Part shown: positions 1 through 5,810 of the stretch, piece after piece
How positions within the stretch are numbered: position 1 is the stretch's first letter
How the letters are laid out: the number at the start of each line of letters is the position of its first letter
From: DASSFZ01 sp035693785
GTDB taxonomy: Bacteria; Chloroflexota; Anaerolineae; Fen-1058
Length of the DNA: 8,946 nucleotides
Direction: 5' to 3'
Assembly (NCBI GenBank): GCA_035693785.1
Contig: DASSFZ010000562.1
Location: forward strand, 1 to 8,946
Translations under genes and position numbers: made by a program
The notes under the pieces: model-generated
Told to the model about the DNA's origin: nothing
Database searches by the model: none
What the model saw: the letters and a program-made list of their open reading frames with translations, nothing else

Positions 1-903
1 GACGGTGGGATCATCGCCAAGCTCGCCGATTTCGGCATCGCCCGTATTCCAGACAGACGTCTCACCCAGACGGGATGGTTTGTGGGCACCCCGCTGTATG
101 CATCGCCTGAACAACTCGCCGCCGGATTGGTCGATGCCCGATCAGATATATACTCGTGGGCTGCTGTACTCTTCGAAATGCTGACGGGGAAGGTTCTGAA
201 AGAATTGCTTGCCGACGGCTCTGCTGACCATGCAGCGATGCTGGATAGATTTCCCGAAACGTTTCTTATCGAGAATGGCGTGCCGCAGCAGTTTGTCGCC
301 GCGTTGCAGAGAGCCTTGCACACCGATCCGCGCCGCCGCTATCAGACGGCTCGCGAGGTGCTGGATGACCTGGAATCGATCAGACGGGCACTCAGTCGCC
401 AGGCTCAGGTAGCTATAGACCTTGAGGGGCCGCCGCATGGGGAGACGCTCGAAGCCAAAGCACGAGCGTGGCTGCGCCGAAACCGTGCAAAGCTAGCTTT
501 CTCCGGCGTCCTGCTCATTATTCTTCTGGTTTTAGCTGCCATTCTTGGTCCACTGTGGGTGACTGGGATTGTGCCTAAAGCAGACACACCCACCTCCACC
601 CTGTCAGCAGGAGCGCATACGCTCACATTGACGATAACCCCTACCCTTACGCCGACCCCAACGCGTACTCCATCGCCGACACGAACGACTTCGCTAACCG
701 TCACACGTACGGCAACGGTCACGCCCGCATTGCGTCGCACCCCAACACGCGCTTCGTCACCGACACGGACATTCACACCGGCGCCCGTGCCAGATTCACC
801 CACACCGGAAGTTCCACCGTTCGCTACGCGTACGCCTAATCCTACGGCTACACTTCCACCGTTTCCTACGCGTACGTCCACCACGTCGTCCTCGGCACCC
901 TAA
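1..903 (+). CDS. Membrane Ser/Thr protein kinase (PknB type), 5' end missing
   Basis: This is the C-terminal 300 residues of a Hanks-type Ser/Thr kinase; the frame is open to the left edge, so the N-lobe and catalytic loop lie outside. Visible residues: DFG magnesium-binding motif at 10-12, activation segment, GTPLYASPEQ at 29-38 (the APE-equivalent), subdomain IX as DIYSWAAVLFEMLTG from 49, and DPRRRYQTAREVL from 109, the subdomain XI arginine region. A transmembrane helix follows at about 166-190, after basic residues (RRNRAK). The outer tail (about 196-300) is Thr/Pro/Arg rich, with no folded sensor domain such as PASTA. The kinase domain is therefore cytoplasmic, with a short, possibly glycosylated, extracellular tail. 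The tail holds a 23-bp near-repeat (812-834 and 854-876, two mismatches). The stop codon TAA is also the left target duplication of the foldback element that follows. Family is clear; the signal sensed and targets are unknown. Confidence 0.93.
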   Translation, partial: DGGIIAKLADFGIARIPDRRLTQTGWFVGTPLYASPEQLAAGLVDARSDIYSWAAVLFEMLTGKVLKELLADGSADHAAMLDRFPETFLIENGVPQQFVAALQRALHTDPRRRYQTAREVLDDLESIRRALSRQAQVAIDLEGPPHGETLEAKARAWLRRNRAKLAFSGVLLIILLVLAAILGPLWVTGIVPKADTPTSTLSAGAHTLTLTITPTLTPTPTRTPSPTRTTSLTVTRTATVTPALRRTPTRASSPTRTFTPAPVPDSPTPEVPPFATRTPNPTATLPPFPTRTSTTSSSAP

Positions 904-1076
904 GAGCCTGTTTTGAAATAGCATTTTCGCCGCAGTGCAACTGCCGCTTAGGGCGCTTTCCGATTGCGTTTACGTCGCGCTCGGAGTCGAGGCTTTAGCC
1001 GGCAACCGCCTAAAGGCTCGACTCCGGCGTAAACCAAAACGGAAGCCACTATAAACTTGAATCTCCAAACACGCTC
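904..1076. mobile_element. MITE-like foldback element with TAA target duplications
   Basis: A 173-bp non-coding element. Its ends are imperfect inverted repeats: GAGCCTGTTTTGAAAT at 904-919 and the complement of GAGCGTGTTTGGAGAT at 1061-1076, 13 of 16 matching. The trinucleotide TAA flanks it on both sides (901-903 and 1077-1079). The arms stay related inward: 957-974 and 1028-1045 match at 14 of 18, and 983-998 pairs with 1010-1025 at 15 of 16 around an 11-nt loop. The arms are unequal, so the left one carries extra sequence. There is no room for a transposase. TNA-type duplications are known for part of the IS5 family, so a parent of that kind is a reasonable inference. In RNA it would form a long hairpin just after the kinase stop codon. 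Confidence 0.8.
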
Positions 1077-1146
1077 TAACTGTGGTGTTCACGGCAATCC
1101 CATAAGTACTGTGGGGCTATGGCCCAACCGGATTCCAACGCTACTG

Positions 1147-1155
1147 TGATATGCT
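1147..1155 (+). promoter_or_regulatory. Possible extended -10 promoter for a leaderless transcript
   Basis: TGATATGCT fits an extended -10 element (TGn followed by TATGCT, four of six consensus bases). It ends 9 nt before the ATG at 1165, and no Shine-Dalgarno sequence lies between. Transcription from it would begin at or very near the start codon. I see no convincing -35 box. An overlapping TAATAC at 1155-1160 is a weaker alternative. Confidence 0.4.
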
Positions 1156-1164
1156 AATACGGCA

Positions 1165-2637
1165 ATGAGGAAGGTAGCGTTCTCATCTGCCGCTCTGATC
1201 ATCGCACTCTCGTTTGTCCGCGTTACGTTTGCCCTGATTGTCCGTGCGTCACAACAGGCATTGGATTTGGCTTCGCGTGACAAAATAACAGTGAGCGTAA
1301 CTACGCGGCCCAACGTCATTGCGAGCATCTTTGTGCGAAGCAATCCCCCAGCCGGCCAGGCGATTGCTTCGTCGCAAAAGACGCTCCTCGCAATGACGCC
1401 TGAACAGTTACATGGTAGTTCTCTTTCAGCCGAACTCCCCAGTGCCCCGCCTAACTCAGTAGATATTACCGGACGGTCGACAGGCTATACTGAAGTAGGT
1501 TATGAATTTACTGCCACTGTCCGGCCGAAAAGCACCACGCGACCGGTCACGTTTACCTGGCAGGTCTCAGATTTAGGGAGTTTTACACGAATCGTCACCG
1601 ATTCTCTGTACGATACACAAACGTTCACTTGGGCGGTACCTGGAAACAAGATCATTACCGTCGTCGCCGGCAACGGTGATAAGACTGTCGACGACGTTCA
1701 CATCGTCAATATTCAGCCCCAGCCGCTTGATGATATCGCGATCAATGGCACGCAGGCAGGCACGATCAACACCGCATACAATTTCACAGCCATCGCCAGT
1801 CCACCTAATGCTTACAAGCCCATCACCTATACTTGGTCTCCACCGCCGAATTCGGGTCAGGGGCCTGTCGTCACTTACACCTGGACGACCACGGGCATCA
1901 AGATCTTCTCCGTAGTGGCTACGAATGCTGCCAACAATGCCGTTACAGGCACTCACGTTGTCGCCATCGATTTCTCTCCCAAGAAGGTGTATTTGCCTTC
2001 GGTGCTGCGCGATGCCTGTTTCGGTTTAACGTTATTTCCGATCGAGAACGATGATAACGACGGAAGCTACGTGGTGCGGTGGTGTGCTTCTGGCGCAGAA
2101 TACTATGTTTTGGAAGAAACTGTCTTTGGCTCTATCAGCCCTATGGTGGTCTACTCAGATAGTGACACCTACGCTCCTTTGAGTGATCGTGGTCCAACAA
2201 GGTATTATTACCGCGTCAAATCAATCAGCAGTTCGGGCAGCAACCGCCAGTCCAACGAGGAGAGCGTAGACGTGCTATGGGAGCTTGAGCCAAACAATTA
2301 TATTGACGGGCCCAACGCGCCCGACGAGTCCAACGGGCCTCTGCTATCTGGCCTGTGGTACTATGGCAAGCCCGGCCCGGTGGATGACAAGTGGGATTGC
2401 TTCCGGTTCTTTGCGACGAGTGCTGGACTAATAACTGTGGACTTGGAGAATCATACCGGTCAACAGATACATTTGGCTTTATTTTTCCAGATAGAGAACC
2501 CAGATCCAATACAGGATACTACACCACCCTATCACATCGAGCACTTTGGCGCTGCAGGAAGATATTACGCTTGCATCTACTCAGAAAACGGCGATCCTGA
2601 CGCGCCTTACCGTTTGAAAGCGACATTCCCCCAATGA
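1165..2637 (+). CDS. Secreted multidomain beta-sandwich protein (PKD-like repeats, FnIII-like, PPC-like)
   Basis: A 490-residue exported protein with no recognisable catalytic domain. Residues 1-27 form a Sec-type signal or anchor (MRK, then a hydrophobic run broken by one Arg). Residues 50-78 are encoded by a palindromic repeat and are probably unstructured. Two PKD-like repeats follow: about 97-184 (ending TFTWAVPGNKIITVVAGN) and 187-270 (VTYTWTTTGIKIFSVVATN); the W-x-x-x-G-x-(K)-I-x-x-V-V-A pattern is the PKD signature. KKVYLPSVLR at 273-282 resembles a linker motif common in Chloroflexota exoproteins. Residues 283-372 look FnIII-like (ending YYYRVKSISSSGSN). Residues 373-490 resemble a bacterial pre-peptidase C-terminal (PPC) domain: ELEPNN start, DDKWDCFRF, and GRYYACIY near the end. 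It may bind glycans or surface structures. The gene is less GC-rich than the genes to its right and converges on the zinc-ribbon gene with a 26-nt gap. Confidence 0.85.
   Translation: MRKVAFSSAALIIALSFVRVTFALIVRASQQALDLASRDKITVSVTTRPNVIASIFVRSNPPAGQAIASSQKTLLAMTPEQLHGSSLSAELPSAPPNSVDITGRSTGYTEVGYEFTATVRPKSTTRPVTFTWQVSDLGSFTRIVTDSLYDTQTFTWAVPGNKIITVVAGNGDKTVDDVHIVNIQPQPLDDIAINGTQAGTINTAYNFTAIASPPNAYKPITYTWSPPPNSGQGPVVTYTWTTTGIKIFSVVATNAANNAVTGTHVVAIDFSPKKVYLPSVLRDACFGLTLFPIENDDNDGSYVVRWCASGAEYYVLEETVFGSISPMVVYSDSDTYAPLSDRGPTRYYYRVKSISSSGSNRQSNEESVDVLWELEPNNYIDGPNAPDESNGPLLSGLWYYGKPGPVDDKWDCFRFFATSAGLITVDLENHTGQQIHLALFFQIENPDPIQDTTPPYHIEHFGAAGRYYACIYSENGDPDAPYRLKATFPQ
1314..1398. repeat. Palindromic interspersed repeat inside a reading frame
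   Basis: An 85-bp hairpin-forming unit. The outer arms CGTCATTGCGAG (1314-1325) and CTCGCAATGACG (1387-1398) are perfect 12-bp complements. Inside them CGAAGCAATC and GATTGCTTCG form a second perfect 10-bp pair. From memory, this closely resembles the CGTCATTGCGAG...GAAGCAATC dispersed repeat seen between genes in many bacteria, including Chloroflexota; I could not search for it. Here it supplies about 29 codons between the signal peptide and the first PKD-like repeat of the secreted protein. Confidence 0.75.
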
Positions 2638-2663
2638 CGCCACTCGACGCCCAACCCGCGCCA

Positions 2664-2954
2664 TCACTCGCCGCGCAGGCGGATGCGCGCCGCGCGGCAG
2701 CGCGGGCACTCCACGCCGACGAACTCGTATCCGCAGCGCGTGCAGATGCGCGGCTCGATCGGCTTCTCGTCGCTCATCGACGCGACGATCACGACCACCT
2801 CGTGCCCCTCGAAGCGGTCTAGCCACTCACTCATCTCCTGATCCGCTACCGTCCAGCGCCCATCGACCTTCTTCAAAATGCCCCGCTTCACCTCGGCGTC
2901 CACCTCGTACGCGGCGCTTGCCAGGTCCAGGACGGCAGCCTTACGCAGCGACAT
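2664..2954 (-). CDS. Small zinc-ribbon protein, hypothetical
   Basis: A 96-residue protein of unknown function. The N-terminal two thirds (1-60) look like a small alpha/beta domain with KKVDGRWTVADQEMSEWLD and the hydrophobic strand EVVVIVAS. The C-terminal third carries two CxxC knuckles, C71-x2-C74 and C83-x2-C86 (CTRCGYEFVGVECPRC), spaced as in a zinc ribbon, then a basic tail. It could bind zinc and perhaps nucleic acid or a protein partner; that is inference. The start overlaps the end of the ribonuclease Z gene by 14 nt and has a strong Shine-Dalgarno sequence inside that gene, so the two are almost certainly co-transcribed and perhaps co-regulated. I do not recognise a named family. 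Confidence 0.8.
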   Translation of the reverse strand: MSLRKAAVLDLASAAYEVDAEVKRGILKKVDGRWTVADQEMSEWLDRFEGHEVVVIVASMSDEKPIEPRICTRCGYEFVGVECPRCRAARIRLRGE

Positions 2955-3915
2955 GCCAGTTCTCCTCTTCCACGATCAGGTTCTCCAACAGCATGGACTT
3001 GTCTTTCAGCACGCGGAAACGATCGAAATCGCGGGCGACGGCCGTATTCGGGAAGATCGCCTGCGCCTCGGCGAGCACCTGCTTTTGGCCGTACCGGCGC
3101 GAGATGTGTGTCAAAATCAACTGCCCGACCTGCGCGTCCTGCGCGAGGCGCGCCGCCTGTGCCGCCGTCAAGTGATCGTACGAGCGCGCCAGATCGGCCT
3201 CGGCGTCCAGGTACGTCGACTCGATGACGAGCGCGTCCGCGCCGCGCACGTGCTCGATCAGATCCGACGTGCGCCCGGCGTCCCCCACGTGCGCCAGCGC
3301 CGCACCCCGGATCACTGGGCCGAGGACTTCGTCGGGGTGGATCGTCCGGCCGTCGCTCAGCGTCACCGATTCGCCCGCGACCAGCCGCCGCCGTTCCGGT
3401 CCGGGCGGCACGCCGAGCGCCTCCGCCTTGTCGACGAGGAATGGCCGGCGCGGCTTCTCCCGAAACAGATAGCCGAAGCACTCGCCGCCCCGGTGCATCA
3501 CCGGGAACGCGATCAGCTCGAACGAGTCGTCCTCCAGCAGCCTGCCCGGCTTGACGTCGACGAACGACAGGCGCATCGGCGGGCGCGCGCCGCGCAGCAC
3601 GACCCGGTAAATCAAGTCCTCCACCCGATCCAGCGTGCTGCGCCCGCCGAAAATCTCTACCTCCTCGATCGTCTCCCAGCGCATGAACGTGCTCAGCAGC
3701 CCGCCGAGGCCCAGGATGTGGTCGAGGTGGCTGTGCGTGAGCAGGATCCTATTCAGCCTTTTGAAGCCAAGCCCGCTCTTCAACAGTTGGCGCTGCGTGC
3801 CCTCGCCGCAGTCCACCAGAAAGCGATACTCTTTGTGCAGCACGACGTGCGCCGACAGGTTACGGCGGATCGACGGCGCGGCGGCTGAGGTGCCGAGAAA
3901 GACGATTTCGAACAT
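2941..3915 (-). CDS. rnz: Ribonuclease Z (tRNA 3' endonuclease)
   Basis: A metallo-beta-lactamase-fold nuclease of 324 residues, close to the usual length of bacterial RNase Z, which trims the 3' trailer of tRNA precursors. MFEIVFLGTSAAAPS is the typical N-terminus and supports this start. Metal ligands are all visible: H61, H63, D65 and H66 in THSHLDHILGLGGLL, H141, D212 (GDAGRTSD), and H270 in LTHISRRY. FLVDCGEGTQRQLL (32-45) and DKAEALGVPPGP (162-173) are also family hallmarks; the latter ends the exosite region. The family's HEATF/HExTF motif reads IESTY here: the Glu (232) is kept and the preceding His is Ile. H248 in DHLTAAQAA is kept. No Shine-Dalgarno sequence precedes the start; instead a 7-bp repeat array begins 7 nt upstream of the ATG. 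The gene overlaps the zinc-ribbon gene downstream. Confidence 0.93.
   Translation of the reverse strand: MFEIVFLGTSAAAPSIRRNLSAHVVLHKEYRFLVDCGEGTQRQLLKSGLGFKRLNRILLTHSHLDHILGLGGLLSTFMRWETIEEVEIFGGRSTLDRVEDLIYRVVLRGARPPMRLSFVDVKPGRLLEDDSFELIAFPVMHRGGECFGYLFREKPRRPFLVDKAEALGVPPGPERRRLVAGESVTLSDGRTIHPDEVLGPVIRGAALAHVGDAGRTSDLIEHVRGADALVIESTYLDAEADLARSYDHLTAAQAARLAQDAQVGQLILTHISRRYGQKQVLAEAQAIFPNTAVARDFDRFRVLKDKSMLLENLIVEEENWHVAA
2961..2967 (-). promoter_or_regulatory. Shine-Dalgarno site for the zinc-ribbon gene
   Basis: On the minus strand GAGGAGA lies 6 nt before the ATG at 2954. It is inside the last codons of the ribonuclease Z gene and fixes the zinc-ribbon start at the overlapping position. 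Confidence 0.75.
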
Positions 3916-3922
3916 GATGGCT

Positions 3923-3957
3923 TATCGCGTATCGCTTATCGCATATCGCATATCGTC
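3923..3957. repeat. Heptad tandem repeat array (TATCGCN)
   Basis: Five consecutive 7-bp units on the plus strand: TATCGCG, TATCGCT, TATCGCA, TATCGCA and the degenerate TATCGTC. They fill the region just upstream of the ribonuclease Z start, where a ribosome binding site would be expected. Unlike the GAATG-type arrays at 4533 and 5811, this one has no inverted partner nearby and does not form a hairpin. Confidence 0.8.
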
Positions 3958-3995
3958 CCGCGAGGCTGGTCGACACGCCTTTCGTCTGTCGTCAT

Positions 3996-4517
3996 TCACT
4001 GGACACGAGCGATCGCTGTGAGTATCAGCACGACCACGCCCAGGATCAGGTTGATGCGGCCCAGGCGCGCCATGCGCTGCCGCAGTGCGGCCACTTCTTC
4101 CTCGTTCGAGACGCCCGCCGCTGCCAGCATCGCGTTGCGCTGCAGCGCAGGCTGCACCCCGAATTGCAGCAGCGCGCCCACGGCGATCATGCCGATGATC
4201 GCGGCGTGCTTGAGCAGGATGGCCTGCGCCCACAGGTTGTCGAAGTTCAGAAAGCCCTTGTAGTTCTCATTGGCGTTCATTTGCACGAGGCCGGTGAGGA
4301 TCAGTACGACCAGGCTGAGGTTCGCCAGCGGCTTGAAGCGCCGGTCGAGCGCTTCGACGGCGCGCGCGAGCCTTCGGTCGTCGTCGCCGAGCGCGCGCCG
4401 CAGGCCAGGCCACACGACCAGCGCCATCGTCACCAGCCCGCCGATCCACACGACCGTCGCAATCAAATGCAGGAAAAAACTGAGTGCCAGCAACCCGGGG
4501 GCATTCAGCGTGAGCAT
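3996..4517 (-). CDS. CopD-like four-helix integral membrane protein
   Basis: A 173-residue membrane protein. Four hydrophobic segments are visible: about 8-36, 63-80, 95-119 and 153-170. The first helix holds FLHLIATVVWIGG (H17, W24, G26, G27) and the third follows LLKH (K103, H104); this pattern of a helical His and W-x-G-G is typical of the CopD (copper resistance D) family and related uncharacterised membrane proteins, in which the His residues may bind copper or heme. A function in copper handling is therefore possible but not shown: there is no CopC gene next to it. The loop 128-150 is charged and Ala rich. The start is supported by a near-perfect extended -10 box 6 nt upstream and the absence of any Shine-Dalgarno sequence. 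It is followed after 80 nt by ribonuclease Z on the same strand. Confidence 0.82.
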   Translation of the reverse strand: MLTLNAPGLLALSFFLHLIATVVWIGGLVTMALVVWPGLRRALGDDDRRLARAVEALDRRFKPLANLSLVVLILTGLVQMNANENYKGFLNFDNLWAQAILLKHAAIIGMIAVGALLQFGVQPALQRNAMLAAAGVSNEEEVAALRQRMARLGRINLILGVVVLILTAIARVQ

Positions 4518-4523
4518 AAAAGA

Positions 4524-4532
4524 ATTATAGCA
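4524..4532 (-). promoter_or_regulatory. Extended -10 promoter, probable leaderless start of the CopD-like gene
   Basis: Read on the minus strand this is TGCTATAAT: the TGn extension and a perfect TATAAT box. Only six bases (TCTTTT) separate it from the ATG at 4517. With normal -10 to start spacing, transcription would begin at the A of the ATG, giving a leaderless mRNA. No clear -35 box is visible; the expected -35 position falls inside the GAATG heptad array. It implies that this gene, and perhaps ribonuclease Z after it, has its own promoter rather than depending on the hydrolase operon. Confidence 0.65.
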
Positions 4533-4588
4533 GAATGTGGAATGCAGAATGTAGAATGTAGAATTTCAGCATTCCTCATTCTGCGTTC
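4533..4588. repeat. GAATG heptad array folding into a hairpin
   Basis: On the plus strand: GAATGTG, GAATGCA, GAATGTA, GAATGTA and GAATTTC, then inverted units CATTCCT and CATTCTG. GAATGCAGAATG (4540-4551) pairs with CATTCTGCGTTC (4577-4588), with one G-T pair, and GAATG (4554-4558) pairs with CATTC (4570-4574). The two stems are separated by a 2x2 internal loop around an 11-nt apex. The right arm ends 1 nt from the stop codon of the lipoprotein hydrolase (4590-4592). It may end or stabilise that transcript, though no U-run follows directly. It also provides the upstream part of the CopD-like promoter. Confidence 0.75.
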
Positions 4589-4589
4589 G

Positions 4590-5780
4590 TCATTTCTTCT
4601 CCATTGCCTTCAGCGCCTCGTACGCCGGCTTCACGCGCGTCTCCGGCCAATCGGGATAGACCACCGTCCACCAGTATTGCTCGTCGTCTGGTGTCCATAC
4701 CGGATCGGCCAGCCCGATCACGGTCATGATGCTGATCCACGGCGACCAGTTCTGCCTGGCGAAGTCGAACGCGCGCACCAGGTAATCGGCCTGCGTCTGC
4801 TCGTCGACGGCGTGCCACGCGTATTCGGGATGGATCGGGTCGGTCGTCCAGCCCATCTCGAGCACCGCCACCTGCTTGCCGGCGTCGCCGTGCCTGACCA
4901 TGATCTCGCGCAGGTCCTCGACGTGCCGGAAGGAGAAGAAGCGCTGCCCGCCCAGCTCAGGGTTCGCCGCCACCTCGTCGGGCGAGGCTTCCGGCGGCGC
5001 TTTGAACCCCGGCGCGTGCGCACCCAGCAGGTCGAAGTATGGCGCTGCCCCGGCTTCGTACATCTTCTCGACGAACATCGCATCGGGCATGATGCCCTCG
5101 GTCCACGTCCCGGTCGGCGCCATGCCCGCCGAGATCACGAGCGCGTTCGGGTCGGCGCGCTTGATCGCGACGTAGCACGCCTTGAGCAGCTCGACGTATC
5201 CGGCCGGATCGGGCGGCTGGCCTCCCCACTCGCGCGACAGGTTCGGCTCATTCCACACCTGGTACGCGTGAATGCGGCCCCGATAGCGATCAGCCAGCGC
5301 GTAGCAGAAGTCGGCAAAGTCTTGCAGGTTGGCCGGCGGCGCGTTCTCCAGCGGCTCGGTACCCGGCGCCTGCGCCCAGAATGGCTGGCGGTCGACGCGC
5401 GCGATTATCTTGAGATGGCGCTTCGTGGCGCGTCGCACGAGGTCGTCGGCCACCTTCCAGGCGTATTGGCCTTTGCCGAGACCTTCAATATCGCGCCAGG
5501 CGAACGACTGCTTCACCCAGGTGAAACCCATGTCGCGGATCAGATTCAGGTCACGCCCGGCGATCTCAGGCTTCCACCAGGCGAACATCTGGATGCCGTA
5601 CTCAGGCGACTTCAGGCGGGCGCGCGGCCAAGAAGTAGGCGTCGGCACAGGCGTCGGCGTCACGGCCGTGGCGCTCGCGCAGCCGGTCATGAGCAGACCG
5701 GCGATGAGGGTGAGTATGCAGCGGAATCGAACTGATGAAAATGCCAAGCTGAGGCGGCTCCGACGCCGCCGGGCTTCCAT
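4590..5780 (-). CDS. Lipoprotein glycoside hydrolase, GH39/GH5-like (beta/alpha)8
   Basis: A 396-residue retaining glycosidase of the clan A type. The N-terminus has a hydrophobic signal ending LIAGLLMTGC, with Cys34 as the probable lipidated residue (Met at -3 is unusual). A TPTPVPTPTS linker (41-50) follows, and the catalytic domain runs from about 60 to 396. E178 in VWNEPN is the likely acid/base and E308 in VLEMGW the likely nucleophile. GMAPTGT and AHAPG mark further barrel strands. It is the most divergent of the three hydrolases here. The start is uncertain: ATG at 5780 has no Shine-Dalgarno sequence and lies in the loop of a hairpin, whereas TTG at 5747, preceded by GGAG at 10 nt, would give a more ordinary 22-residue lipoprotein signal. 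Substrate unknown; a surface or exopolysaccharide glycan is an inference. Confidence 0.85.
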   Translation of the reverse strand: MEARRRRSRLSLAFSSVRFRCILTLIAGLLMTGCASATAVTPTPVPTPTSWPRARLKSPEYGIQMFAWWKPEIAGRDLNLIRDMGFTWVKQSFAWRDIEGLGKGQYAWKVADDLVRRATKRHLKIIARVDRQPFWAQAPGTEPLENAPPANLQDFADFCYALADRYRGRIHAYQVWNEPNLSREWGGQPPDPAGYVELLKACYVAIKRADPNALVISAGMAPTGTWTEGIMPDAMFVEKMYEAGAAPYFDLLGAHAPGFKAPPEASPDEVAANPELGGQRFFSFRHVEDLREIMVRHGDAGKQVAVLEMGWTTDPIHPEYAWHAVDEQTQADYLVRAFDFARQNWSPWISIMTVIGLADPVWTPDDEQYWWTVVYPDWPETRVKPAYEALKAMEKK

Positions 5781-5787
5781 GCCCGGC
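5753..5787 (-). other. Two mutually exclusive hairpins at the start of the lipoprotein hydrolase gene
   Basis: Two GC-rich stems share bases 5768-5770. One pairs 5753-5758 with 5765-5770 (GGCGGC/GCCGCC, 6-nt loop). The other pairs 5768-5774 with 5781-5787 (GCCGGGC/GCCCGGC); its loop in the minus-strand RNA is AUGGAA, so the annotated AUG at 5780 sits in the loop. The GGA of the GGAG before the alternative TTG start lies in the other loop. This may be a translation switch, but a dispersed palindromic repeat that happens to overlap the gene start is equally likely. Confidence 0.5.
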
Positions 5788-5810
5788 TTGATGATTTCGA
5801 GAGAGAAAGT

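Noticed and set aside
405..884. Minus-strand open frame rich in Val-Gly repeats opposite the kinase tail
   Set aside because: It is the reverse reading of the repetitive Thr/Pro codons of the kinase tail.
904..1076. Intrinsic terminator for the kinase
   Set aside because: The hairpin is long and imperfect, has no following U-run, and is better explained as a foldback element with target duplications, although it may still affect the mRNA 3' end.
1258..1294. A second decayed dispersed repeat upstream of the palindrome
   Set aside because: The minus-strand reading faintly resembles another common bacterial interspersed repeat, but there are no paired arms and too many differences to support it.
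2878..3888. 336-residue plus-strand open frame opposite ribonuclease Z
   Set aside because: The minus-strand frame carries the full set of RNase Z metal ligands; the plus frame has only Arg/Gln/Ala-rich sequence.
3923..3957. CRISPR array
   Set aside because: The units are 7 bp and directly adjacent, with no spacers and no cas genes.
4164..5735. 523-residue plus-strand open frame
   Set aside because: It crosses the CopD-like gene, the heptad hairpin and a hydrolase on the opposite strand; the translation is low-complexity and passes through the repeat.
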